Part shown: positions 35,221-47,579 of the stretch, piece by piece
How the letters are laid out: each line of letters opens with the position of its first letter
How positions within the stretch are numbered: the stretch's first letter is position 1
Assembly (NCBI GenBank): GCA_030340625.1
Contig: JAOPHQ010005694.1
Span: 213,501-277,500 of the forward strand
From: Merluccius polli
Lineage: Eukaryota; Chordata; Actinopteri; Gadiformes; Merlucciidae
Reading direction: 5' to 3'
DNA length: 64,000 bases
The notes under the pieces: model-generated
What the model saw: the letters and a program-made list of their open reading frames with translations, nothing else
The model's database searches: none
What the model was told of the DNA's origin: nothing
Position numbers and translations under genes: made by a program

Positions 35221-35846
35221 ACAATGAACGCACAGGAGGGAGTTGAATGTCTATTAAGGCCTTGTAATCGATCGATTACAAAAACCATGCATATTGATTG
35301 ACTGTTTATTGAAATACTAAAGGACGTTTCTCGCAGGGCTTTTGTGAGATTTTGTGTTTGCGAGAGTGAGGAGCACTGAATAGTCTAGTCGTACCTAAAG
35401 TCTCATCACAGTGAGCATAGGCTTTACCAAGGACAAGGTCAGCATGATTATCTGTTTCTCATTGACAATGTTCCCAAAAAAAACACTGAAATCGTTTGCT
35501 CTTTTTGTGAGTAAGAGACAAACATTGCTGCAGTTAAACTGCAATTGTTTCTCAGGTGTGTCGCTTACCTTTTATTCAATAGACTTTGCATAATAAACAA
35601 TTTGTTGTTTTGGACAGAAAGTCGACCGTCAAACTTTTTGTTGTTCAGTAAATTTGAAGCGAGTGCGAGGAAACAAACCCCTGCTGACCAGGGAAACAGT
35701 TCAGCTCCGTAGCGTCTTTCATTATTTTTTGAGTCTATGGCAAACGCCTGAAGACTTGTGAAGAGAAGAACAAAATTGTTATTTCTGGTTGTTGCATTGG
35801 GGATGTTGGAATGTAAAAAAAAATATCAAAAACAATACATCAATAA
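35221..35846. other. Unassigned DNA
   Basis: No RT-like continuation of the adjacent LTR element can be read here, which shows that its 3' side is truncated. No LTR is recognised. Confidence 0.5.
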
Positions 35847-36189
35847 TTACAGTGCTGTCATTCTTTCCACACGTACCTTTTCGTGAAATGTAGTTTTAAA
35901 AGCAGTCGGATCCTTAGCCACTGGTGCCATGGCTAGCAGCCAATAACCTTTAATAAGGTCAAGTGTGGTGATAAACAGTGATCTTCCCACGACCTCCAAC
36001 AGCTCATCGATGCCAGCCATTGGGATCAAATTTGGAGAACGTATTTTGGTACCTGAAGTCAATGCAGTGCCTTAGTGATCCATCCTTCCTAGGGACCAAC
36101 ATGATAAGGCTGCACCATTCACTAGTGGAAGTCTCTATTATCTCGAGCTCTGACATTAGCTCAATCTCCTGCTTGAGTTTTGGCACCAA
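35847..36189 (-). pseudogene. Retroelement reverse transcriptase N-terminal fragment
   Basis: Two overlapping frames give KQEIELMSELEIIETSTSEW, then LVPRKDGSLRHCIDFRY, then IDELLEVVGRSLFITTLDLI and KGYWLLAMAP, ending at KDPTAFKTTF. These are the first conserved RT blocks, including the Asp of TLDL. The YxDD block and RNase H are absent because the element is cut at about 35850. A frameshift separates the two parts near 36040. Confidence 0.85.
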
Positions 36190-36510
36190 CCTTTCAGGGA
36201 TCCTGTAGCTTTCCGACGGGGAGGAGCTTGTGTTGGACCAGAGTTGTGAAACCTGTCTTTTCCTGAAACAGTTCAGGATCCAGGAATGCTTGGGATGGCC
36301 TCCTGCTAGACAGGTTGGAGATGGAATAAATCAACAATATTTGGTGGTGACATTAGTGGGAAAGAATCACTCACCTGTTTCGTTGTCTTTGATGACCTGG
36401 ACAAGGAACTGCTGCTTGACCGGCTGTGATGATGTCGCCTGTCGGACCTGCAATGCAGACATGACATGTCTTTCTTCATTTTGTCATGCATGTGCAGTTC
36501 ATCGGTCACC

Positions 36511-37304
36511 TTACCAAACTTTCTTGGTGATTTGGGAATATCCTTGCCATGTGGCCAACAGCTTACTGTCACTTGTTGGGAGCAGTAACAACACTTCCTG
36601 GCTAGAAACTTCTTTCCCAGGTCTTCCTGTCATACCAGGTCCTCTGGTTGGCTTGAGCTTTCCTCTTATTTTGTCCTGCACCAACGCAGTCATTTGCTCA
36701 AGTCTCTGTCTCATTTTCACAACGTAAGCCACTACATTGTCACCTCCTACGGTTGGATTCTCCCATTGTTCTTTGAGCAGGTCTAGTGGCCCCCCCACTT
36801 GGCGCCCATAGAGCAGCTCAAATGGACAGAAACCAGTTGAGGCCTGTAGTACCTCTCGTTAGGCAAAAAGTACATTGGGTAGTCATTGGTCCCAATCTGA
36901 TCCCAAAGTTGCGCAGCATGTTCTTCAATGTTTGGTTAAATCACTCAACAAGTCCATCCATCTGGGGGTGGTATGGGGTAGTCTTAATTCCCTTAAGTCC
37001 TAGCTGATAGACTTGTTGAAGCAGCCTGGACAGGAAGTTTGTCCCACAGTCTGTCAAAACCCTCTAGGTATGCCACAATTTAAAAGAATGTTATGTTTTC
37101 AGAGGAACTTCTCTCAAGGGGCCCCACTATGTCCAGGCCTATTCTGTCAAATGGTGTATCATTGATGGGTAATGGCTGAAGCAGTGCAGGTGCTACTCTC
37201 CTGTGAGAGGTGAATTGACATGTATGACACTGTAACATCTGTGTATACATGCCTGAAATTCTGATGAGATGTAAGATGACCTGCCCAGGGAATAGATTGC
37301 CCAA
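36511..37304 (-). pseudogene. Retroelement integrase fragment
   Basis: In reading order: a zinc-binding C-x-x-C remnant (CHTCQFTSHRRV), then FDRIGLDIVGPLERSS, which holds the first catalytic Asp. After a gap comes LTDCGTNFLSRLLQQ with the second Asp, then TPYHPQMDGLVE with the catalytic Glu, and finally a GPY/F-like end (VLLLLPTSDSKLLATWQG). About 50-60 residues between the first and second Asp blocks are missing, and stops interrupt the frame, so it cannot integrate DNA. Confidence 0.8.
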
Positions 37305-37455
37305 GCTCTATGACCTTTTGTCTAAGGCTCTATGGCAACGCTAAGGCTTAGATTCCCTTTTAATTCCCTTTGCGCTGGTAAAGAATACCATTTCTCAACA
37401 ATCCTCTGCCACACAGCCTACCTTTCCCTGTTTCTTGCCCTCAGCCTCGGTTACT

Positions 37456-37764
37456 TCATCCAACCATGACATGAAGTGTTAAATCCGCTTCCTGCAACTC
37501 TATCACATCCAAGAGAATGTCAGCTGTGACCTCAGCTGTGGGGTAAACTCTTTCATCTCCATGAACAAAACTCCTAATCTTGGCACTAGTTTCACTCCAC
37601 TGTTCCCTTGGGACTAGGTTAGACAAAACTCCAGATTGACAGCTACCTGTATCTAACGGTGCTTCTTCCCGATGTCCATTAACTATTAACACCAGGTGTG
37701 GTGCACCCTGTCCTTTACCAGGGGTGGGTCTCGGAACTGAGCACAACAGTGACGGCTTACTCAC
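37456..37764 (-). pseudogene. Retroelement aspartic protease fragment
   Basis: The frame of about 100 codons holds VNGHREEAPLDTGSCQS with the DTGS active site, then VPREQWSE and HGDERVYPTAEV. These are typical of the protease of fish gypsy elements, which cuts the Gag-Pol precursor. The flap and C-terminal half are not complete. Confidence 0.75.
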
Positions 37765-37932
37765 TTATTGATGGGCATGTGATGGACATGTGTATTGAGT
37801 GTAACCTATCCCCTTGCTTAGAACTTGGTCACAATCTGGTGTGGTTGAAATTACTGGGTGTGAACTGTCTGGTGCTAGGATACCTTCTACCCTGTGCTTG
37901 ACCTTGACCACCCCTTTCACTCCATTGGACTA

Positions 37933-38130
37933 AAGGCCGCAGTATACTCGCCGTTCCCAAGCTGTCGCGCGACAATGTGACGTCACAGGAGCACGGTAAC
38001 TATTTATACTCGCGCTGGTGGCCGCGACAGTAGTTGCAGTCTTCTCTTAAACAGAGGTGGCGCCACTGAGGAAAGGCGACCAACTCTGCTATTTCTACGC
38101 ACTAGAAGAAGAGATATGCTAATACTGGCA
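37933..38130. mobile_element. Possible terminal part of a DNA transposon
   Basis: The phrases ggccgcagtatactcgccgt, atttatactcgcgctggtgg and ccgcgacagtag look like the GC-rich subterminal region of a fish inverted-repeat element. The matching other end was not found, so limits are unknown. Confidence 0.35.
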
Positions 38131-39796
38131 CCCCTGTGTCTTCATCAGAATAGTTCACCGGGATGTCTCTCACTATACAGCATTATGGCTGTCTATTACT
38201 TTACATTGCTATTATTCTACATCACTGCCCCACCTGGTAAGCCATCAACAGTCCAGTGTATGGCAGCAGTTCTCATATGAATAGTGTTTGTAAGCATCCA
38301 TCTTAATAACTTAGTGATTATCTTATATACTTTTATTTTATAACTTAATGCCGCTTTGAGATAGTTTTTCAGCCACGTAAAATAAATAAATATTAATTAT
38401 AGAAACAGAAAACCACATAAACTAATTAATTCCCTCCTATATTACCTAGTTTATCAATAATAAACACAAACTACCCTCCCTTTAACATTTCCCCGCTCCC
38501 GAAACTTTAAGAGCGCCGAGTCCCTGGGGTCCATTTTAACTGGAAACCCTAGGGAAACCCATGAGTGTATTAATGTATGCACTTGTAATTATATTCAGTT
38601 TGCCTTCTTGACAAGACCATACTTAAAAAGCCACGCAAAGACAATGTAAAAATAATAGTCAATAAATACACTAAAAACATTCTGTGAGTGATTATTCCAT
38701 GTGTTACATGTGCTATTTATGCAGGTCACTACATTCATGCTATTGCAAGTAGGCACACGCACACATACACACACGCATACCCATACACTCAAACATTTAT
38801 CAAGCTTATGTACAATCAGTAACACAAACACATGTAAAGAGCAGGACAAACAAAAATACATACACAGAAACATTCACAGAGAGAAACCATCCAGACGTCC
38901 CTTCACACCGCCGCCGCTGCACTCCATACAGGACTGATTCACCTCACTTTTTGATCTACTTTCCCTATGTGTGTGTGCGGGCACATGCAAGCTCACCAAT
39001 TCTTCTCTTTTATTCAAGCCCTGTGGTGCAGTCATAGCTTGGCATGAATCCACAATATTGCCCAACTATATTTCTCCATGGAATAACTCCAGGGAGAAAA
39101 TGCAATCTTCTAAAATGTTCATCCTGAAAGAAGCGTAGGTATGAGGTTAGAGCAGCCTTAAGACTTCTGACCCTCAATTTACCATCACAGAAAGGAAATC
39201 ACTTTTTTCAAATATAATATGATCTTCCTGTGAGTTTTTTTTTTCTTCTTTTGTACAGCTGGATTCATTTTCACGTTGTACACCTTGGTAGAAGATTTGT
39301 GTTTCATTTATATCCTTATTTGTTAAAGATACAACAGAGGCTTCGAAGGAGACGGATTTAAAATCTAGACCCCGATGGCACCCGGGTATCTAAAATAGTC
39401 TCTAAATCTTTTCTTTTTAGCACTTTTACGCAAAGGGTGGTGGGGGGGGGGCGACCGTTACCAAAAGCCATTCCAGCTTCTCTTCTGTGTGTTAGTGGAG
39501 GTCTCTGGCCCCAGGGGCACTCCCCTCCCCCATCCTTCACATGTTTACCCCCACATGCATTAACAATATAGATAATTGATACACTATGTGTGTGTGTGTG
39601 TGTGCGTGTGTGCACGTGTATGTAGGTGTGTTCATCCATCATCCGCGTTTCACCTCATGTAACAACCGGAAAGATTATTTTAGAAAACATACACAAAATC
39701 ACAACTAGTTCATGATGGACGGTATCCCCTTCGTATGCGATGTGAGGACATGGTAGTAATCCTCCCCTGTGCTGAGGTTCAGAGACATGAAACACT
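38131..39796. other. Unassigned DNA
   Basis: Broken CA words at 38753-38782, a G10 run at 39440-39451 and (GT)n at 39588-39609. No gene is recognised. Confidence 0.5.
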
Positions 39797-39868
39797 AATT
39801 CACTGAGCAGACCACACAGTGAACACACCGTGGCGATGTGTTCACTGTGTGGTCTAGTTCAGTGAATT
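39797..39868. repeat. Inverted repeat with 31/32-nt arms
   Basis: The left arm (39797-39827) starts aattcactgag, and the right arm (39837-39868) is its reverse complement apart from a one-base indel and adjacent mismatch. The loop is the nine bases ccgtggcga. The inner 19 pairs (agaccacacagtgaacaca) are perfect. It could fold as a long hairpin if transcribed. Confidence 0.95.
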
Positions 39869-40557
39869 CTCGGTAACCCCGGATGCTCCTACTGCGAGTG
39901 TGGCGGAGGGGAATGCCCGACTTTAATTTTATTAAACATGTATTCTTATATTGAGTGCTCTGTAATGTTCCTGGCCAGCATTTGACCTCAGTGGGGCAAA
40001 ATGAATACTAGGCATGTATTTGGAAACCAGAGCATGAGTTTTGTTTTTCATGCGGCTTATTGTATTCATTCAAATGAGGTGCAGTGAAGCATATGGGCAA
40101 AGCAAAATACACTGGGATTGAAGTATTTTACTTAGGTTTCCAGATGGTGCCCACTTTCAATCTACATTTCAGAATCTAAATTAGCATATGGGACGGGGTG
40201 AACAAGAAAGGGAGAGAGTGGGTAGCATCTATTTATCTGATAGTGGATGCATTTTTTTTCCCCACGGTTCAATAGCAGATGTTAATTGGCTATTTATTTT
40301 GAGTATCGGTTGATTAAACCGTGCCATAGTGGAACTTTGTTGTCAGTTGTGTGTTTGTCTTTTTTCATATTCACTTAAATTAAATTTGAAAATGTGTCTG
40401 GCAGTCGTCCCGTATGAACTTTCTATGGTGTCCTGACTCCACTGGACTTTTCTGATGACTGCGTCATGCTTTATTTGTGGGCTCTCATCTGAGATTCCTT
40501 TTCAAACTGTTCCCCGAGCCCCATCTGCACAACTTTCAAGAAGGAGCTCTCTGCTCT
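39869..40557. other. Unassigned repeat-free DNA
   Basis: Ordinary AT-rich sequence with several ATTA cores (ctaaattagcatatggg, gttaattggctattt). No exon is seen. Confidence 0.45.
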
Positions 40558-40671
40558 TCCTTCCTTTCTGTCTTTATTTTCCTTCATTCTTTCTTTCTTT
40601 CTACTATTCTTTTTTTCTTTCTGTATTTCTTTCCTCTCGTCTTTCTTTCTTCCTCCCCTGTGCTTCAACAG
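40558..40671. repeat. 100-base polypyrimidine (CTTT)n-like tract
   Basis: An almost pure C/T tract on the plus strand, rich in TTTC units, that ends in gtgcttcaacag. It resembles an over-long splice acceptor, but may be a simple repeat. Confidence 0.85.
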
Positions 40672-43600
40672 ATTCTGCAGGACAATACAGTGGAGGGAAC
40701 AAACTCATTTGTTATTCATAGCCACCAAGGACACCACGGGGTCACACACTTTCTACGACGGTCAATTTCAGAGCCTCTAATCAGCCTCACCTACGTGTCA
40801 CTGGGGCTAGATGCAAAAGAGGGCTCAGAGAAAACCTAAGCAACCCTAGGAGAGTACATCCAAGCCCTGTGCTGGACTTGATTAAGCATTGATTATTCCC
40901 AGGTCTCCAGTAATGCAAACAGAAGAACGCAGCAACGCTGTGCCACCAGGGCCACAAACATAGTACATAAAATACATGATGTATATGATTACACTAGGCT
41001 GCTGCTTCAGAAGAATCATACACTCACAAAAAATATGAAATAATCATTTAATGTGAATTAAATATAATAAATAAAAAAAGAGATGATCACCCACCTAGGT
41101 ATTGTATTGTATAGCCTGAATGACGCCTGCTTATTACTCATTTCTTACACTGCAGCTCAGGTCTATGAGAATAACTGCTTAGCAGACAAAGTAGACAGAG
41201 CTATGGGGAAGGTGTCTGCCTCATCGCCACCCAAACGTGCAACACTTGGGTAAAGCGTAAGATTGTTTAAGCAGCAAATGTGACAACGATTTCACGATTC
41301 TTCTGGTAAGCCTTCAGGTGGACGTGAAGAGGTTGCACCAGTGATGGTGTCCTGACGTGGCCTGCGTCCCATGACACAGGCACGCATCACATCACTGGCT
41401 GTCTGCGGTTACGTTACATAAAACCATTTCACCCTTGAGAAGGCAGCCATAGCCAGACAGTGTTACCGAATAAAAGGACCAGCGGAGAGAACACATCTGT
41501 CCCAGTGATGATAAAGGAGTGCAGCTGCACGCACATGGGCGTTTTGCATCTCTAGGTCCTCTGAAGCCTCCCGGTGTTTTTTTAGTTTTCTCTCTCTTGG
41601 AGCTGCGACAGCTGATGAGGTCATCACGGGGACACGTTGCGGCGTGTCCCCACCCTCACCCCCTCCCTCCATCGACAGGACGTCCCGGTTCACCCTGCTT
41701 TAATCTCTCCTTTCATGAATAGCATAATAATGTGTTACATTATGCCTCTGCCCACTCGTACTCCAAATATATATAGGCTATACACCACTCCCTGGGCAGG
41801 TTCTCCTCTCAGGAAATTGAAAAGGTGTCGCATATATGTTACATGTTCACGCTGAAGAAGAGAGGGCGTATTCTATATGCCTCTTCATGGCGGCCAAAGC
41901 AATCGTGTTGCGTTTGTCTGCTGGCGTTGCCTTAAACCACACCACAACAGCTTGTTCAGAGGCCCACCAGGGCATTTCATTAGCACATTGTAATTCTCGG
42001 CAGGTGTCTAGGAAGTGCATGGGCACTAGATGGCATTTTAAATACAGCGCGGAGAGACGAGACAAAACGAGGAAACGAGGCTGAAATGAAATCACACATT
42101 TCAGCAGTACTTGAATGAAACCATATCATTTACCATTTCATCATTTATGAATATATGAATTAAATTACCAGTGTATTATTTAATGGGGGGAAAGGGGATT
42201 AGGGTGAAGATGAGGTAAAATAAATATTGTAGTGCACATTCATAACAATGTTGCCATATGTTCTCGCACACATAATCTAGGCCTAATTCTTGGAAAAGGT
42301 TTCCCACCCAATCTGGAATAAATAGACAATGGCTTTGCGGTGAGGATGGCATTGATATTCAGATCGTCTTTTTTAAACGGAAAGAGCTGGAACGGGAAGG
42401 ATAAAGGATCTGCATTCTGGGGATAAATTCCCGGTCATGTATGTACATAATATGTGCGCGGCCACTCTGTCATGCTCATGCGGTACTTGCAGAGCAGGCG
42501 ATGCAGTAAGGACATTTTCTTTGAGTCACGACCAAATCAATGAAATCAGGTCAGGGTTGAGCTTAGCATGCATGTTTTTGTCAGTTACAGCTACATCACT
42601 CCATCCATCACTCTGACCTTTTTGAGAAAGACGAAGAGATTCCATGGTCTGGAGAAATTGACCTGTGTGTGTGTGTCAGTTCATTGGCACAAAATGGCTT
42701 CCTTGTTCAAGCGTGTCCCCTTTAGTTATACTGCTCATCTTCTGACACATCCACCTCATAGTCTGCCACGTCAAACTGCCATGTTAGAAAGGAGGCTAAT
42801 TTAGATGAGAGAGACAAAAACAGCTCCAGAAACACAAGGGGAGCACTGTGACTTGGAGCTGCTGTCACTGTGGTGCCAATAACAAGGAATCACAGCCGAG
42901 TCAGCCCCCCTCCTGTCCCACACTTCTTAAACATGACCCCCATCAGGCATCCTTCTTCCTATGGATTCTGTAAGGATGTGTCTGCAACTGTCTGCGTGCG
43001 CGAGTGTGTTGTACTTTGTGTGGTGTTGTGTACGATGTCTTGTTTTGATGTGTGTGCGTGTGTGTGGCCTGCCGTGCGTGAGTTGTTTTTCCGATTCATT
43101 CTGATCTTTGCATCTCTGGCTGCAGTGAGCGTGCACGTGTGTGATTGACTCGGTGAGAGTGGACAGGGTGACGGTGTGTGTGAAGCTCACACGGAGCACC
43201 TTCCAGTTGTGACAGGGGGTGTCTGCCAGTCATTATCAAGTAGAGGGGGTAGAAAAATGTCTATGTTAGGAAATGAATCACTCCTGTTGCTACACATAGT
43301 GAGCAGAACAGTACTACACAATCCATCTCTCACTCTCTCACTCTCACTCTGTCCTCATACTCCACACAGTACAGTATGACACATTGTCTTCCAGAGAGTT
43401 ATCCGTATAGGATTTATTCTAATGGGGCTTGTGGCAAAACAAAATGATGTGAATCATCATCATCATAAGCGAGGACGCTACCAACTCTCAATGCCGTGTA
43501 CCGATTTTTCTATTAGCGGCTTCCCACACAGCTGACGGCAGGACCAGCCTCTCTTCCTGATGAAAACAAGAAGAAGCGTTGGAAACAGATAAACTGAGCA

Positions 43601-44638
43601 TGTGGATGCATAGGAAATTCATATTGTTAATGATATGCATTGCAGAATACTGAGAGAAAGAGAGACAGAGAGAGATGCACCTTCATCTTCAGCAGCAGCA
43701 GCATTGACCTCTGTGAGCTTATTTAACAATCTTCCACAAACAACAAACAGCCTGTTTGCTAATGTGGGTTATAATCATTAAAAGTTTTCTTTGCGCTAGA
43801 GTATCTCAGCCACTTCTCATCATTGATCTGTTCTTTTTTTCAGTTTGCACAAGGTCAGTTTTCTGTGTTGACCCTGCCATGGTTACTGTACATATTGTTG
43901 TTCAACAATATATTGTTGTTCATGTCATGCTGTTTATTTCACCTCCTTCCAAACTGACATTTCGGAGCTTAAGTTGGCAGTACACTTTATTAGGAAGCAG
44001 TCAAATACGTTGCTTGGAGAAGATGCCTGGAGACCTCAGTGACACCTCTGGGCTGTTTATTTAATGATGCCCCATGCCAGATGGGAGCGCTCGCTAGTCA
44101 CAGGGGAAGAGGTGCTCGGAACGGAAGAGATTATTAATGATGGTGACAAAGGCAAGGCCAAAACACAGTATACTGTATTGGCAGTATGACTGTACTGAAG
44201 CAGTCGGGAAATACACCTGTTTCCAAAAACACATTAAGGTTTTTGGTATTATTCTTGTTAATTTAAGATTAACAGTGCTAATGGCCTCATTAGCGGGGAA
44301 GGAGAGAACCAGTTAGGAGCATCCTTATAAGCATATTGTTTTTAGTTATGCTTTGTCAATCACTGTGCAATATTTTGAGACCAACATTATAATAATGTTT
44401 GTATTATTGGTGTGTTGTAATACACCAAAAGTATATCCTGTATTATGCAGCTCAAAGGACAGTTGTTTTTTTTGTTTTTTTTAAACAAATTCCAGTCAAC
44501 CATGTATTGGTGTGTGTCATAGCTAGTGAACAGCTAGTGTTTGATGGTGTAGCTCCATTTTGGTCTCAAATCAACCTACCAAGGCTTTCCTCCTCCTCGC
44601 TGCATTTTGGGATTGCCAATTCACAATTATGTTTCACC

Positions 44639-44640
<2 letters not shown>
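40672..44640. other. Unassigned DNA, 4 kb
   Basis: The first 168 bases are open (about 55 codons from ILQDNTVEGTNS to a stop at 40837-40839) but match no family. The remainder is mixed unique-looking DNA with minor GT words around 43000-43140 and CTCTCA words at 43325-43355. No gene, RNA or element is recognised. Confidence 0.45.

Positions 44641-44684
<44 letters not shown>
44641..44684. repeat. (CA)22 microsatellite
   Basis: Uninterrupted CA array of 44 bases. Confidence 0.97.
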
Positions 44685-44687
<3 letters not shown>

Positions 44688-46266
44688 CTTCATATATGGT
44701 TTCAGATGGGGTGCACTCCTACCTCACTTCTGTGACAGTGCTATTTTCCACAGCCCTACTGTCATCGCAGACGGCAGGATAGCAAGGGCCCTGCATATCT
44801 TTATTCCCCTGCCAAAACCTAGTACAGATGTCCTGAATTTCAGAAAAAAAAACGCTATGACATGTCATTATGGTAAAAAAATACCTATACCGGCAGAGAA
44901 CGGACGCACATATCGCCAGGTGCAAGCTCTCTCTCCACCAGTGAGGCGCTGCCGGCAATCAGCGCAGCTAGCGAAAATGGCAGCACTTCAGAGACACCGT
45001 GGAGGACCTCAGGAAGCCTCTTCATGTGTCAAGGAGATGCTACTGCATATTGAATGGGGAGAGTAGAGTATAGAGGGGGGGCCTTTAAGTGGATACATAT
45101 TGAGGGAGGTCGCTGAGGTTATGGGATGGGAAGCAGCGAGATGGGGCAGGCTAAGTGACAGTACTGTGGTGGCTACTTTAGGATATCACAAGTGACAGCC
45201 CATTTACCCTGCCCTCCTCTGGGGCGGGGGGGGGGGGCGTGGTGGTGTTCGGGCCAAACCAGGACAACCAGGTCCTTCCTGAGACCACCGCGGACAGATG
45301 GCTTGACTTGATGTGGAAGCAATGGTCGGCAATGCAGTGGTAAACTCAATGGATAAATGGGGGGAGGGGGGAGTATTAACTAACTCATTTAAAACGGCAG
45401 GTTGTTGAATGGTGGTTAGTGTACTGATAAACTTCCAATTTCATTTTTTCAAACCACACTTTTTCCCTTGACAATCCGGAACCACACAGAGTGAAATATC
45501 TGCAATAACAGCACACTCTTGCCACATGACACAAGCAATAACTAATCCTGGCCACAATGCATTGCAGTTATGTAATGGATTAATGTGTAACAAACAAAAA
45601 GGACACAGAGCTGCACTTCCGTCTGGTATATAATGGTCTGTCAGATTGCATATGCCCCACTGACATGGCGTATACCACAGCGTGGTGGTGGTGAGAGTGA
45701 GCGACGAGATTCACATGCCAACCTTGTAATGAGTATCTTTTGGGCATGGGACCCCAGCCTGCGCTCTGGAGCGTGTGAAGCATGGTTGAATGAACAGAGA
45801 GAGGAGGAGGGGGGGGGGGTCTCTGGCAGAGCGCTGTAATCACCACTCTCTATCTCTGGCCCTGTGCGAGAAGTATGCTGAGCTCGGGTTTCTCTTATCA
45901 GGGGGAGGTATGGAGCAGAGGGCAGCCAACTAAAACCTATGCATTAATCCTCCCACGCGGCACCTTAGCACTTAATCGAGTGCGACATATGGCAAAACGG
46001 TGAGAGAGTCGTCCGACAGAGACACTCCAAGGAAAGTTAAGAGGACTTCTCTCATTGGGCGCCCTTTACCACCACATAATCCTCTTGATTTTACTCTTGA
46101 ATTAAATGATGAGCCTCACGGTAGTTAATTCGCAGTCCTTGCATTTTTCTTTCCTTACGCAGAGAGGCCGGTGGGTAGTGTATTGATAGGTTTGGGCAGG
46201 TGGGGAAGTATGAAGATGGCTGGCCAAACTGCAATGCATCATACATGAGCTGCCTACTTCTCTGGC
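44685..46266. other. Unassigned DNA
   Basis: A G-run at 45226-45237 and a short G-run at 45810-45819. Repeat-free DNA at 45930-46150 contains several ATTA cores. No exon is recognised. Confidence 0.5.
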
Positions 46267-47579
46267 TTGATTAATGGTAAACCAAGGTTCCTGTTTAGCA
46301 CTATTAACCAGCTTGTAAAACCCTCTCTTCCTGCCATTCCCACCTCATCTTCCAATGACTGTGAACATTTTCTACATTTTGTTGTTGGACTGTTTCATCA
46401 GCCGCCCCATTCAGCTGTCCGAATTTGCTCCTATCTCCCTGCAGATCTTTTCAAACACTTGCTCACATGCGTCCCTCCTCCAGTCGCTGTCATACAGTTC
46501 CCACAAAATGTCTAATATCTGTCCTTCCTGTCTTAGGTTCCATCCTGCTCTCTATTATCAATTACTCTCTCACATCTGTATTCACACCTGACTACTGTAA
46601 AATTGCCAGTGTTCAGCCACTTCTTAAAAAACCTTCTCTCAACCATGCCCAGTTAGACCAATCTCCAAGCTACCCTTTTTTCCTCCAAATCCTTGAATAA
46701 ATCGTTACGGAACAACTCCTAAATTTGGTAGAGGGTCATAAAACTCTTGACAAATTTCAATCCGGCTCTTGCCATAAACATAGCACTGAAACCACATTAC
46801 TAAGAGTGACTAATGACATCCTTATGCATGCTGATGAAAATGGATAACCCATTCTCATCCTACTTGCATTTGACACTGTCGATCATACCATTTTACTTGA
46901 TAGATTGCATTACTGGGTTGGCATTTCTGGTACAGCTTTAAACTGGTTTCCTTTGTACTTGACAAATATATATTTTAATGTTTGTATTATTAATTATGTG
47001 TCCTCCTCCACACCCCTGCTGTGTGGAGTTCCTCAAGGGTCAGGTCCTTAGACCAATCCTCTTCTCATTGTACATGCTTCATTGGGTAATTTGTTCAGCC
47101 ACTTCCATATCACTTCTAGGCCAATGATACACAGATCTATTTCTCTGCCAAACCCAATAACCTGAATCAACTGTCTTCCCTACATGATTGCTTAGCAAAA
47201 CAGAAATTATTTTAATTGGACCTGATGGCTTTGCCACTACAGTTGATGAGTTTATTGGTCCACTTCACCCATATATCAATTCTACAGCTAAGAATCTTGG
47301 TATCATCTTTGGTATCAGCATATGACTTTAGACCACCATGTTACTAAGCTCATCCAGTCCTGTTTTCTTCATCTTAGAAATGCAAAAATCAGATGTATCC
47401 TGTCTTCTACAGATCTTGAACTATTAATTCACACTTCCAGAATAAACTAGAAAAAAACTGCATTGCAAAACTGCAACTGCAAAACTGCACTGCATGACCT
47501 TGCCCCCAGTTATTTTCCGATCTCCCTATTATTTATTCCACTTCTCGACCACGCCGTTCCACAAATCTCTGCTTTTTAT
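46267..47579 (+). pseudogene. L2-like LINE ORF2, 5' portion (endonuclease lost)
   Basis: Read across stops and frame changes, the protein shows a linker (FSTINQLVKPSLPAIP), then LDKFQSGSCHKHSTET, LRVTNDILMHADENG, AFDTVDHTILLDRL, GVPQGSGP, and further RT and thumb blocks (HHVTKLIQSCFLHLRN, LSSTDLELLIHTS). These are conserved blocks of L2-like LINE reverse transcriptases. The YADD-type active site reads AND at 47120-47128, with the first Asp changed to Asn. The endonuclease half is absent. An inserted element interrupts it at 47580. Confidence 0.85.

Larger units (their letters stand above)
35847..37764 (-). mobile_element. Gmr1-like Ty3/gypsy element relic (protease-integrase-RT)
   Basis: Three pol domains lie on the minus strand in the reading order aspartic protease, integrase, reverse transcriptase. 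Canonical Ty3/gypsy elements put integrase last. Integrase before RT is the mark of the Gmr1-like group known from fish and other deuterostomes. All domains carry frameshifts or stops and parts are missing. No LTR, gag, RNase H or full RT remains, so it is a dead internal fragment. Confidence 0.8.

Noticed and set aside
35221..35846. Possible 3' LTR of the gypsy relic
   Set aside because: No TG...CA bounded sequence repeated upstream of the protease could be found, and no polypurine tract was clear.
40505..40668. Lys/Glu-rich minus-strand protein across the polypyrimidine tract
   Set aside because: The translation simply reflects the GAAA-type repeat on that strand.
44930..44955. CTCF-like motif (ccaccagtgaggcgctg)
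   Set aside because: It has an extra base against the usual core, and a single motif match cannot support a site.
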